Assembly (NCBI GenBank): GCA_050043265.1
Contig: JBHJIR010000093.1
Coordinates: forward strand, 1 to 10,318
Source: Pelagibius sp050043265
GTDB lineage: Bacteria > Pseudomonadota > Alphaproteobacteria > Kiloniellales > Kiloniellaceae
Length of the DNA stretch: 10,318 bases
Direction: 5' to 3'
Shown: one piece after another, positions 1 to 6,871 of the stretch
How the letters are laid out: each line of letters begins with the position of its first letter
How positions within the stretch are numbered: position 1 is the first letter of the stretch
The notes under the pieces: generated by a model
Databases searched by the model: none
What the model saw: only the letters and a program-made list of their open reading frames with translations
What the model was told of the DNA's origin: nothing
Position numbers and translations under genes: made by a program

Positions 1-806
1 TCTTCCGACAGGTCGCCGCGCACCTTGGTGTCGTAGTGGGCCAGCACCTCCTCCGTGCGGCCCTGGTCCAGCAGGAACAGGCAGCGGTGCCAGTAGACGT
101 GGTAGGCGAAGTTGTTGCAGCCGGCCCAGGCGGGCTCCAGGCCGTCGATCCAGGGCGCGCCTTCGGCCGGGCGGTCCTGCATTTCCATCACATGGGCGAC
201 GGCGTGGGCGGCCCAGATGTCGCCGGGATTGCGCGCGACCGCGTCGCGCCCGGCGGCCTCGGCGGCGCCGTAGTCACCGGTTTCCTCCAGGGCGAAGGCC
301 TGAAGGCCCAGCACGTAGCCGTAGCCCGGTACGCCGTCGTCCCAAGCGTAGAAAGGCCGCGCCACCGAGGCGCGCAGGGCCGGCGCGTCGCCAAGGTAGA
401 AATGCAGGTACTGCGCCAGCTTCAGCGCCACGATGTCGTGCGGGTGGTCGAGCAGCACCGTGTCGTAAATCGCCGCCGCCGCGGCCAGGTCGCCGGCCAG
501 CCAGGCCTCCAGCCCGGCCAGGTGCCGGGCCTCGCGCGGCGTGAGGCCGGCCCGGGCCCCGGCGGCCTTGGCGTCGGCCAGCGCCTTTGCGGCGCGCGCC
601 GCCAGGTCGCGCTTGGCGGACAACAGCAGGAAACAACCCTTCAGGCCATGGGCCAGCGGCATCGCCGGGTCGAGGGCGAGAGTCTCCTTCAGGCGGTCGC
701 CGGTCGCCAGTTCGAAACCGAGGTAGGCCTCCACCGTGGCGTCGAAGGCATGCAGGGCCTCAGCGCTGGCGGCGGGCTGCGGCAGACCCCGGAGGTCATG
801 CTGCAT
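1..806 (-). CDS. TTC38-like tetratricopeptide repeat protein (C-terminus beyond left edge)
   Basis: The minus-strand frame from the ATG at 804-806 stays open for 268 codons to the window edge, so only the N-terminal part is present; I recall the family as about 450 residues. It begins MQHDLRGLPQPAAS. It then has paired alpha-helical repeats rich in Ala and Leu (for example GLKGCFLLLSAKRDLA and HLAGLEAWLAGDLAAAAAIY). Further on come HAVAHVMEMQDRPAEG and CNNFAYHVYWHRCLFLLDQG, which are stretches I associate with the TTC38/StaR-like TPR family. The molecular role of bacterial members is not established; TPR arrays usually mediate protein contacts. No signal peptide is visible, so it is probably cytoplasmic. 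It lies 76 bases downstream of chrA on the same strand and could be read through from the chr operon, but no functional link is shown. The Shine-Dalgarno is weak (GAGAG upstream). I am confident of the reading frame and fairly confident of the family. Confidence 0.82.
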   Translation of the reverse strand, partial: MQHDLRGLPQPAASAEALHAFDATVEAYLGFELATGDRLKETLALDPAMPLAHGLKGCFLLLSAKRDLAARAAKALADAKAAGARAGLTPREARHLAGLEAWLAGDLAAAAAIYDTVLLDHPHDIVALKLAQYLHFYLGDAPALRASVARPFYAWDDGVPGYGYVLGLQAFALEETGDYGAAEAAGRDAVARNPGDIWAAHAVAHVMEMQDRPAEGAPWIDGLEPAWAGCNNFAYHVYWHRCLFLLDQGRTEEVLAHYDTKVRGDLSE

Positions 807-882
807 CGTCTCTGCTCTCTCAACTGGATGTCCAACGGGGCGGCGCGGCCACCATAGGACAACGGGGGCGGGGTCGGAAAGG

Positions 883-2307
883 TCATGGCGCGCCCGGCGC
901 CAGTAGTGGCCCCAGCAGGTGCAGGGCCAGGCCGGCGCGCGCGGCGCCGGCCAGCAGCCAGCCCGTGCCGACCGTGAAGCGGAAGACCGCCAGCAGCGCC
1001 GCCGCGGCCAGCGCCGCCGCCGTCCAGTCGATCGAGGACAGCTCGGGGACGATGACGCGCAGGCCGAGGCCGGTGACATCGGTGGTTTCGCGGAAGATCA
1101 CGTGCAGCGCGAACCAGACGGCCAGATTCAGGATGACACCGACGACGGCGGCGGTGATCGCCGTCAGCGCCGCCGACAGCGCCCTGTTGTGGCGCAGGCG
1201 CTCGACGTAGGGGGCGCCGAGGAAGATCCACAGGAAGCAGGGCGCGAAGGTGACCCAGGTGGTGAGCAGGCCGCCCAGCACGCCGGCGGTCACCGGGGCG
1301 AGGCCGCCGGGGTCGCGGTAGGCGCCCAGGAAGCCGACGAACTGCGTCACCATGATGAGCGGGCCGGGCGTAGTCTCGGCCAGGCCGAGGCCGTCGAGCA
1401 TCTCGCCTGGGGCCAGCCAGCCGTAGGATTCCACGGCGGCCTGGGCGACGTAGGCCAGCACCGCATACGCGCCGCCGAAGGTCACCACCGCCATCTGGCT
1501 GAAGAACACGGCGATGTCGCTGAACACGTTGTCGGGGCCCAGCAGGACCAGCAGCAGGGCGGTCGGGCCGAGCCACAGCGCCAGCAGCAACGCCGCGAGC
1601 ATCAGCGCGCGCCGGCGGTTCGGGCCGGCATGGCGCGGCACCTCGATGCCCAGGATGGTCTCGGCGTCGGCGACCGGGGCCGTCCCGGCGGCGCCGTGGC
1701 CGCCGCCGCCGGCAAAGGCCTTCAGCCCGCTGCGGCCGCCGAGATAGCCGATGAGGCCGGCGGCCAGGATGATGGCGGGGAAGGGGGCGGCGAAGCCGAA
1801 GATCGCCACGAAGGAGGCCGCCGCCAGGGCGACCATCACCGGGTTTTTCAGCGCCCGCCGGCCGATGCGCACCACCGCCTGCAGTACGATGGCCAGCACG
1901 GCCGCCTTCAGGCCGAAGAACAGCCCGGCCACCACGCCGACGTCGCCGTACAGCGCATAGACGATGCTGAGGACCATGATGGCGGCCATGCCCGGCAGCA
2001 CGAACAGCAGGCCGGCGACCAGGCCGCCGGCGGTACGGTGCAGCAGCCAGCCGACGTAGACGGTCAGTTGCTGGGCCTCCGGCCCCGGCAGCAGCATGCA
2101 GAAGTTCAGCGCGTGCAGGAAGCGTTCCTCGCCCAGCCAGCGCTTCTCCTCGACCAGGATGCGGTGCATCACAGCGATCTGGCCGGCGGGGCCGCCGAAG
2201 CTCAGCAGGGCGATGCGAGCCCACACCGCCACCGCCTCGCCGAAGCTGGGCCAGGGCCGCCCGTCGGCCCCCACGGGCAGCCGCTCCGTGGCGACAACAT
2301 CAGACAT
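883..2307 (-). CDS. chrA: ChrA chromate transporter (two-domain, long-chain CHR family)
   Basis: This 474-residue membrane protein is expected to export chromate from the cytoplasm. It has the duplicated layout of long-chain CHR transporters. The N-terminal half (about 25-190) carries FGGPAGQIAVMHR (38-50) and LLPGPEAQQLTVYVGW (72-87). The C-terminal half (about 235-465) carries the matching VTFGGAYAVLAYVAQ (275-289) and ETTPGPLIMVTQFVGF (311-326). A Gly-rich polar linker lies at about 190-232. Both halves are full of hydrophobic helices. I chose the ATG at 2305-2307 (MSDVVATERL) because it overlaps the stop codon of the upstream rhodanese/ChrB gene as ATGTCTGA, a typical coupling arrangement. 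The frame stays open 17 codons further upstream, but that stretch lies inside the neighbour. Within the CHR superfamily some members may carry sulfate or other oxyanions, yet the ChrB-domain partner supports chromate. Confidence 0.95.
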   Translation of the reverse strand: MSDVVATERLPVGADGRPWPSFGEAVAVWARIALLSFGGPAGQIAVMHRILVEEKRWLGEERFLHALNFCMLLPGPEAQQLTVYVGWLLHRTAGGLVAGLLFVLPGMAAIMVLSIVYALYGDVGVVAGLFFGLKAAVLAIVLQAVVRIGRRALKNPVMVALAAASFVAIFGFAAPFPAIILAAGLIGYLGGRSGLKAFAGGGGHGAAGTAPVADAETILGIEVPRHAGPNRRRALMLAALLLALWLGPTALLLVLLGPDNVFSDIAVFFSQMAVVTFGGAYAVLAYVAQAAVESYGWLAPGEMLDGLGLAETTPGPLIMVTQFVGFLGAYRDPGGLAPVTAGVLGGLLTTWVTFAPCFLWIFLGAPYVERLRHNRALSAALTAITAAVVGVILNLAVWFALHVIFRETTDVTGLGLRVIVPELSSIDWTAAALAAAALLAVFRFTVGTGWLLAGAARAGLALHLLGPLLAPGAP

Positions 2308-3139
2308 TGGCAGTCTCCGGCTTGGCGGCGGGCCAGTTGTGGGTCTCGGCCGCGGCATCGCGGGCCCAGAGGAAGAAGGCGTCGTAAAGTGTCATACCCG
2401 CGTTCAGTTGTGCCAGATCATCATTGAACATTTGCGACAATCCGAGCGAAGCGGCGAGCAGGCCGGCGGATTCCGGGGCCAGACCGGGCCGCGCCGTATC
2501 GGCGCCGCGCACGATGGTGGCGAGGCGCCGCAGCGGGGCGGTATCCAGGCCGAAGGCCTCGACCATGACGTCGAAGGTGCAGCGCTCGCCGCGATGGCTC
2601 CAGGCAACGCCCTCGACGTCGAAGGGCGTGGCGGCGAAACGGTCGGCCACTGCCGCCACCTGGGAGGCCTCGACGAACAGGAAGACGGCGGCGGGATCGA
2701 CGAAGCGCCGGATCAGCCAGGGGCAGGCGAGACGGTCGATCTTCGGCCTGGCCCGGGTCACCCAGAGGCTGCGCCCCCGGGCGCCGCCGGAGCCGTCACG
2801 CGGCGGGATCTTGTCGGCCGGGACCAGCGGCAGGCCGGCGGCACGCCAGGCCTGGAAGCCGCCGTCGAGCGCGGTTGCCGATGCCCCCGCATGACGCAGC
2901 CAGGCGGCACCGCCCTGGCTGATTTTCAGGCCGCGGTCGCAATAGACCACCACGGTGCGGCCCGCGAAGTCCGCGGCCCAGTCCGCTGCCTGCAGTCCCG
3001 GCCGGCGGTATGCCGAGGGGATCAGGCGTGGATCGGCGTCAAAGTCCTCGTCCGTGCGTGTATCGAGGATCACCGGCGCGTGCGCTGTGCCGATGAGATG
3101 GGAGAGAAATTCCGGGGAGACAATGGTTTCGGCAGGCAT
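2300..3139 (-). CDS. Rhodanese (sulfurtransferase) fused to ChrB-type chromate resistance domain
   Basis: This 279-residue protein has two domains. Residues about 8-105 are a single rhodanese domain: VILDTRTDEDF (23-33), the active-site loop YCDRGLK with the candidate catalytic Cys67, and the closing DGGFQAWRAAGLPL (92-105). Residues about 124-270 match the ChrB C-terminal/chromate-resistance domain, with LWVTRARPKIDRLACPWLIR (125-144), SHRGERCTFDVM (181-192) and a Trp/Asp-rich helical end. No helix-turn-helix is evident, so it is more likely an effector or enzyme than a DNA-binding regulator. A strong Shine-Dalgarno AGGAGG (3149-3154) sits 9 bases before the ATG, which fixes the start. It is the first gene of a two-gene unit with chrA, overlapping it by 8 bases. 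The role in chromate defence (for example thiol or persulfide chemistry, or chromate handling before export) is inferred. The exact reaction of this fusion family is not known to me. Confidence 0.9.
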   Translation of the reverse strand: MPAETIVSPEFLSHLIGTAHAPVILDTRTDEDFDADPRLIPSAYRRPGLQAADWAADFAGRTVVVYCDRGLKISQGGAAWLRHAGASATALDGGFQAWRAAGLPLVPADKIPPRDGSGGARGRSLWVTRARPKIDRLACPWLIRRFVDPAAVFLFVEASQVAAVADRFAATPFDVEGVAWSHRGERCTFDVMVEAFGLDTAPLRRLATIVRGADTARPGLAPESAGLLAASLGLSQMFNDDLAQLNAGMTLYDAFFLWARDAAAETHNWPAAKPETANV

Positions 3140-3192
3140 AGCGGCGTTCCTCCTGAAACAGGATCAGAACGATGCTTGGGCGAGTTGCCTGA

Positions 3193-3213
3193 CGGGGAGA
3201 TCGCAGGTCCCCG
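3193..3213. promoter_or_regulatory. Inverted repeat at the predicted chr transcription start (possible operator or leader hairpin)
   Basis: Arms CGGGGA (3193-3198) and TCCCCG (3208-3213) flank a 9-base centre. The element sits just downstream of the proposed -10 box, where a repressor operator or an RNA hairpin in the leader would act. The sequence shows only the symmetry; any regulatory role is inferred. A six-base arm in GC-rich DNA can occur by chance. Confidence 0.3.
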
Positions 3214-3219
3214 ATGGAC

Positions 3220-3251
3220 ATGATACGACGCCTGTCCCGCGGCTTTGTCAA
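3220..3251 (-). promoter_or_regulatory. Candidate sigma-70-type promoter of the chromate operon
   Basis: Read on the minus strand, a perfect TTGACA -35 hexamer lies at 3246-3251. Two overlapping -10 candidates follow: TCGTAT at 3223-3228 with 17-base spacing, or TATCAT at 3220-3225 (five of six matches to consensus) with 20-base spacing. It stands between the stop codon of the LysE-like gene and the rhodanese/ChrB start, giving a 5' leader of roughly 75 bases. The perfect -35 box in a GC-rich genome makes chance less likely, but the -10 choice is uncertain. Confidence 0.55.
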
Positions 3252-3263
3252 GCGGCCGCGCTG

Positions 3264-3920
3264 TCAGCGGTTCAACGCCTCCCGCCCGGCGGAAACGATC
3301 AGCTGAGCCCCCAGGGCGCCCATCACGGCGCCGGCCGCGCGATCGATCCAGATCCTGGCGGCCAGGTAGACCGACCGGGGCCGCCGTGCCGAGAAAACCA
3401 GGACCACCGCTGTGTACCAGAAGGTCTCCACCGCCATCACCAGCGGCGGCAGTGCGATCAGCATCCACAGCGGCGGCGAGACCGGCAGCAGGGCCGCAAA
3501 GATACTGGCATAGACGATCGCCGTCTTCGGGTTGCTGAGATGAGTCAGCAGGCCGATGCCGAAGGCGCGCAGACCGCTTCTTTGCAGGCCGCTTCTTTGC
3601 ACGCGGGCATTTTCCGGTGGGCTGATCGGCTGGCCGGCGCTGCGCCAGATGCGGATGCCGAGGTAGATCAGGTAGGCGCCGCCGGCCAGCTTCAAGAGCA
3701 GGTGCAGCCATTCGACCTGCAGCAGGAGGGCGCTCAGCCCGAAGACGGCCAGGGTTGCGAAAATGGCGCCGCCGACGCCCACGCCGAGGGCGGCAGCAAG
3801 CCCGTCGATGCGGGAGGTCGATATCGAGATGCGCGAGACGAGGACGAATGTCGGCCCGGGGCTGGCCGCGCCGATCAGGAGGGTACCGAGGATACTGGCA
3901 AGAATGACAAGGCTGGTCAT
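3264..3920 (-). CDS. LysE/RhtB-family amino-acid exporter (first copy)
   Basis: This 218-residue inner-membrane protein has the LysE/RhtB pattern. There is an N-terminal helix ending in ASPGPTFVLVSR (19-30), then a helix pair with LKLAGGAYLIYLGIRIWRS (77-94). A central LTHLSNPKTAIVYASIFAA (125-143) follows, and then two or three further hydrophobic helices. Members export small amino acids or related metabolites by proton exchange; the substrate here cannot be read from sequence. The start is the ATG at 3918-3920, preceded by AGGAA about six bases away. The frame is open 36 codons further upstream, but that stretch (Trp/Arg/Pro-rich, no exporter features) does not look like part of the protein. 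It precedes the chr operon in the same direction, with 124 bases between. The central loop carries a tandem QRSGL-QRSGL duplication (108-117). Confidence 0.9.
   Translation of the reverse strand: MTSLVILASILGTLLIGAASPGPTFVLVSRISISTSRIDGLAAALGVGVGGAIFATLAVFGLSALLLQVEWLHLLLKLAGGAYLIYLGIRIWRSAGQPISPPENARVQRSGLQRSGLRAFGIGLLTHLSNPKTAIVYASIFAALLPVSPPLWMLIALPPLVMAVETFWYTAVVLVFSARRPRSVYLAARIWIDRAAGAVMGALGAQLIVSAGREALNR
3571..3600. repeat. Tandem duplication, 2 x 15 bp, inside the first LysE-family gene
   Basis: Copies at 3571-3585 and 3586-3600 (agaccgcttctttgc and aggccgcttctttgc) differ at one base. The unit is a multiple of three, so the frame is kept and the protein carries QRSGL twice in a polar loop between membrane segments. 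It looks like a recent slippage duplication. Confidence 0.9.
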
Positions 3921-4114
3921 ATCCGTTCCTATCGTCGCATTGAAACACAGGGATATAGGGTGTCGGGAGGCGGCGGCTCCCCAATGGCGCCATATCCTAT
4001 TCCGCCAGCCGCGCGGTGGTTGAAGCATTGTTGGGTCCGTCGGCCGCCCACCCTTCCCCGAGGCTGTGGAGAGAGCTCAGTTCGCCAGGGGCGAGAGACG
4101 ATGGCGGCTTTGCA

Positions 4115-4525
4115 TCAGACTGGCGCCTTCGGCTGACGCCAATAGGCGACGGCAATTTGCAGTTCCTGCCGGTGATGCGTTGCGGCCTGGGGGCCTTGGT
4201 CGGGGCCGTCATAGCGGCCCAACTCCGCGAGCAACTGAAAGAAGCCGCGCCCCGGCATGTCCCGTTGGGCGCGGCTGACGGCCAGCGCCGCCAGCAGGGG
4301 GCGACCGGCGGCGTGGTCCTCGCGCACAAGGGTCTCCAGCAGGCCGGTCAGGCGGTGGATGGCGTGGGGACCGGGGAAGGCGGTGCGCCAGGCGAGATCC
4401 TGATAGGTGACGGTTTCGCCGGCCTGCGCGCAGGCCAGGAGTTCGCGGCGCAGGGCGGCCATCAGCCTGTCGTCTTCGGGGCTCTGGCCGTCGGGGCTCT
4501 GGCCGTCGGGGCTCCGGTCGTTCAT
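4115..4525 (-). CDS. Hypothetical small protein, unknown function
   Basis: This 136-residue soluble protein is one I do not recognise by name. The N-terminus (about 1-20) is a low-complexity tract made of SPDGQ repeats. Residues about 22-80 look like a small helical fold: MAALRRELLACAQAGETVTY (22-41), then QDLAWR and a stretch with HAIHRLTGLLETLVREDHAA. The C-terminal half holds ALAVSRAQRDMPGRGFFQLL and ELGRYDGPD, and the protein ends in YWRQPKAPV. No membrane segment, signal peptide or catalytic motif is evident. The GETVTYQDLA phrase resembles the opening of winged-helix-like domains, but this is weak. The ATG at 4523-4525 lacks a clear Shine-Dalgarno. The in-frame ATG at 4460-4462 (MAALRREL) has a better upstream GACAGG and would leave out the repeat. 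It diverges from the SDR gene. Composition and codon use fit the neighbours, so it is probably a real gene. Confidence 0.7.
   Translation of the reverse strand: MNDRSPDGQSPDGQSPEDDRLMAALRRELLACAQAGETVTYQDLAWRTAFPGPHAIHRLTGLLETLVREDHAAGRPLLAALAVSRAQRDMPGRGFFQLLAELGRYDGPDQGPQAATHHRQELQIAVAYWRQPKAPV
4476..4520. repeat. Tandem repeat, 3 x 15 bp, at the 5' end of the hypothetical gene
   Basis: Three head-to-tail copies of tcggggctctggccg lie at 4476-4490, 4491-4505 and 4506-4520; the third differs at two bases. Read on the minus strand they encode SPDGQ-type repeats next to the annotated start. The repeat lies 42 bases from the start of the divergent SDR gene, so copy-number change could alter both the protein N-terminus and that gene's upstream region. 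Confidence 0.9.
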
Positions 4526-4561
4526 GGTGCGGATTGCGATTCGTTGGGGAACAGACTGGTC

Positions 4562-5545
4562 ATGACGATTCTGGTTACGGGCAGCGCCGGCCACCTGGGC
4601 GAGGCGCTGGTGCGCACCCTACAGGCTGGCGGAGAGGCGGTTGCCGGGCTCGACATCGTGGCCTCGCCGTACAGCGATCATGTGGGTTCTCTGACCGAAC
4701 GCGCTTTCGTAAAGCGCTGCCTCAAAGGTGTGACTACCGTCTACCACGCTGCCACCCTGCACAAGCCCCATGTCGCGACCCACAGCCGTCAGAACTTTGT
4801 TGATACCAACATCAGCGGTACCTTGAATTTGTTGGAGGAGGCGGTGGCCCAGGGTGTCGCGCGCTTCGTCTTTACCAGCACGACCAGCGTCTTCGGCGAT
4901 GCGCTGGTGCCGCCAGCGGGCGAACCGGCGGCTTGGATTACCGAAGATATTGCAGCGATTCCCAAGAACATCTACGGGGTCACCAAGGCGGCGGCGGAGG
5001 ATCTCTGCCAGCTCTTCCATCGGCGCTTCGGTCTGCCCGTGATTGTGCTGCGCACCGCGCGCTTTTTTCCCGAAGCGGACGACAGCAAGGCGATGCGCGA
5101 CAGCTACGCCGACGCCAACGTAAAGGCCAATGAGTTTCTCTTCCGGCGCGTCGACATCGAAGACGCGGTCTCCGCGCACCTGCTGGCTGCCGAGCGTGCC
5201 GAGGCCCTTGGGTTTGGGCGCTATATCATCAGCGCAACCACGCCGTTCCAACCGGAAGATATGGGTCTGCTGCGGCAGGATGCTCCGGCCGCTGTCCGGC
5301 GCCATCTGCCGCACTACGAAGATATTTACTCAAAGCATGGCTGGCGGATGTTTCCGGCCATCGACCGGGTTTATGTCAATGCCCGGGCAAGGTCGGCCCT
5401 GGGCTGGCGTCCGGTTTACGATTTTGCCCGCGTGGTTTCGGACCTGGCGGCGGGGGAGCCCCTGGGCAGCCCGCTGACGCGGCAGGTCGGCATCAAGGGC
5501 TATCATGTGGAGGACTTCGCCGAGGGTCCCTACCCGGTGGAGTGA
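4562..5545 (+). CDS. NAD(P)-dependent epimerase/dehydratase-like extended SDR
   Basis: This 327-residue Rossmann-fold oxidoreductase is of the extended short-chain dehydrogenase type. It has the nucleotide-binding TGSAGHLG (6-13, GxxGxxG) and YHAATLHKP (61-69). FVFTSTTSVFG (102-112) supplies the Ser/Thr, and YGVTKAA (138-144) supplies the catalytic Tyr138 and Lys142. The RVDIEDAVSAHLLAA stretch (196-210) and the YVNARARSALGW end are typical of nucleotide-sugar epimerase relatives. The actual substrate is not identifiable, and no sugar-biosynthesis neighbours are present. I chose the ATG at 4562 because the Rossmann strand begins at once (MTILVTG). A GGGGAA lies about 10 bases upstream, although the frame remains open to 4016. 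It probably forms an operon with the flavoprotein gene 4 bases downstream. Sampled 60-base lines give 55-57% G+C, somewhat below the neighbours, which may hint at a different history. Confidence 0.88.
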   Translation: MTILVTGSAGHLGEALVRTLQAGGEAVAGLDIVASPYSDHVGSLTERAFVKRCLKGVTTVYHAATLHKPHVATHSRQNFVDTNISGTLNLLEEAVAQGVARFVFTSTTSVFGDALVPPAGEPAAWITEDIAAIPKNIYGVTKAAAEDLCQLFHRRFGLPVIVLRTARFFPEADDSKAMRDSYADANVKANEFLFRRVDIEDAVSAHLLAAERAEALGFGRYIISATTPFQPEDMGLLRQDAPAAVRRHLPHYEDIYSKHGWRMFPAIDRVYVNARARSALGWRPVYDFARVVSDLAAGEPLGSPLTRQVGIKGYHVEDFAEGPYPVE

Positions 5546-5549
5546 GACG

Positions 5550-6728
5550 ATGAACAGTTTCGATGTGATTATTCTGGGCGCCGGTGCCGCCGGCCTGATG
5601 GCGGCGGTCGAGGCCGGCAAGCGCGGCCGCTCCGTCCTGGTGATCGAAAAGTCGGAGAAGCCGGCGGAGAAGATCCGCATCTCCGGCGGCGGGCGCTGCA
5701 ACTTCACCAACCTGCATTGCGCCCCGGCCAATTACATCTCGCAGAACCCGCGCTTCTGCGTCTCGGCGCTGAAGCGCTACACCCAGCACGACTTCCTCGC
5801 CCTGGTCGAGGCCCACGGCATCGCCTGGCACGAAAAGACCCTGGGCCAGTTGTTCTGCGACGGCTCGGCCCAGCAGATCATCGACATGCTGCTGGGCGAC
5901 TGTGCCGAGGGCGTGATGCTGCTGACCGAAACGGTGCCGTTGCATGTCGAACGGCAGGAGGACGGCCGCTTCCATATCGCGACCGCCCAGGGCGAGTACG
6001 ACGGCGCCTCGCTGGTGGTGGCGACCGGCGGGCCGTCGATCCCCAAGATGGGCGCGACCGGCTTTGCCTACGAACTGGCCAAGCAGTTCGGCCTGAAGGT
6101 GATGCCGCCGCGCCCGGCGCTGGTGCCGCTGACCTTCGACGCGGCGCTGCTGGAAAAGCTGACGCCCCTGGCCGGTGTGGCCAGCGAGGCGACGGTGGCC
6201 TGCGGCAAGACCCGCTTCCGCGAGGCAGTGCTGTTCACCCACCGCGGCCGCAGCGGCCCGGCGATCCTGCAGATCTCGTCGTACTGGCAGGCGGGCGAGG
6301 AGATCGTGGTCGACCTGCTGCCGGGCCGCGACGCCTTCGCGCTGCTGCGCCTGGCGCGCGACGATAAGCCGAAGCAGGAACTGCACAACGTGCTGTCCGA
6401 AGCGCTGCCGCGCCGCCTCGCGCTGTTCCTCTGCGAAGAGGCCGGCGGGGGGGGTCGTCTTGCCGAGCTCTCCGACAAGACGCTGCGGACGATGGCCGAT
6501 CTGCTGAACCGCTGGCGCCTGAAGCCCAGCGGTACCGAGGGCTACCGCACCGCCGAGGTGACGGCGGGCGGCATCGACACCGACGGGATTTCCTCCAAGA
6601 CCTTCGAGGCCAAGCAGGTGCCCGGCCTCTATTTCATCGGCGAATGCCTGGACGTCACCGGCTGGCTGGGCGGCTACAATTTCCAGTGGGCCTGGTCGTC
6701 GGGCCACGCGGCCGGGCAGGTGGTCTGA
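5550..6728 (+). CDS. BaiN/RdsA-family NAD(P)/FAD-dependent oxidoreductase (HI0933-like flavoprotein)
   Basis: This 392-residue flavoprotein is the usual length for the family. The FAD-binding GxGxxG is GAGAAG (10-15), followed by VLVIEKSEKP (29-38) and the family hallmark KIRISGGGRCNFTN (41-54). VATGGPSIPKMGATG (157-171) is a second dinucleotide-related motif. TAEVTAGGI (334-342) and the C-terminal FAD-contacting block at 359-385 (GLYFIGECLD through YNFQWAWSSG) complete it. Named relatives include BaiN of bile-acid metabolism and RdsA, but the physiological substrate of most members is unknown. The ATG at 5550 follows the SDR stop by 4 bases, with GGAG in the end of the SDR gene as ribosome-binding site, so translation is probably coupled. 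A run of eight G at 6447-6454 encodes consecutive glycines (299-302) without breaking the frame. Confidence 0.93.
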   Translation: MNSFDVIILGAGAAGLMAAVEAGKRGRSVLVIEKSEKPAEKIRISGGGRCNFTNLHCAPANYISQNPRFCVSALKRYTQHDFLALVEAHGIAWHEKTLGQLFCDGSAQQIIDMLLGDCAEGVMLLTETVPLHVERQEDGRFHIATAQGEYDGASLVVATGGPSIPKMGATGFAYELAKQFGLKVMPPRPALVPLTFDAALLEKLTPLAGVASEATVACGKTRFREAVLFTHRGRSGPAILQISSYWQAGEEIVVDLLPGRDAFALLRLARDDKPKQELHNVLSEALPRRLALFLCEEAGGGGRLAELSDKTLRTMADLLNRWRLKPSGTEGYRTAEVTAGGIDTDGISSKTFEAKQVPGLYFIGECLDVTGWLGGYNFQWAWSSGHAAGQVV

Positions 6729-6775
6729 GACGACGCGCGACCGACAGTCGCAGGGCGGACACAGCCTTGCCGCTT

Positions 6776-6793
6776 GCCGCCGGGGCGGCTTTT
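6776..6793 (+). terminator. Possible intrinsic terminator after the SDR-flavoprotein pair
   Basis: GCCGC (6776-6780) and GCGGC (6785-6789) can pair around a CGGG loop, followed at once by four T (6790-6793). It lies about 50 bases after the flavoprotein stop and before pgk. The stem is short and the T-run brief, so termination may be partial. Confidence 0.4.
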
Positions 6794-6871
6794 GGCGACA
6801 CTCCGGCCCACTAAAAAACCAAGAGCCGCCTGTTCCAAGGCGCCCGTCCTGTCATTTCAGCGAGGCCCCCT

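Noticed and set aside
36..857. Plus-strand open frame opposite the TPR protein
   Set aside because: The minus-strand frame gives coherent TPR-like sequence; the plus frame is Val/Gln/Arg-rich low-complexity sequence.
919..2427. Long plus-strand open frame (502 codons) opposite chrA and the ChrB-domain gene
   Set aside because: Its Gln/Gly/Arg/Asp-rich low-complexity translation is the typical antisense shadow of a GC-rich gene; the minus strand encodes well-recognised proteins.
3984..3993. Palindrome ATGGCGCCAT upstream of the first LysE-family gene
   Set aside because: A ten-base palindrome in GC-rich DNA is expected by chance, and it does not align with a convincing promoter.
4016..4114. 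Possible intergenic repeat element (CCCTTCCCCGAGG...GGGGCGAGAG region)
   Set aside because: It vaguely recalls known intergenic repeats of alphaproteobacteria, but no second copy lies in the window and the symmetry is poor.
4016..4561. Upstream open extension of the SDR reading frame (182 codons)
   Set aside because: The Rossmann strand starts right after the ATG at 4562, and the extension lies antisense to the hypothetical gene with no domain of its own.
5493..6707. Minus-strand open frame of 404 codons opposite the flavoprotein gene
   Set aside because: It is antisense to a clear BaiN/RdsA-family protein, and the translation is rich in His/Gln/Arg with no recognisable domain.
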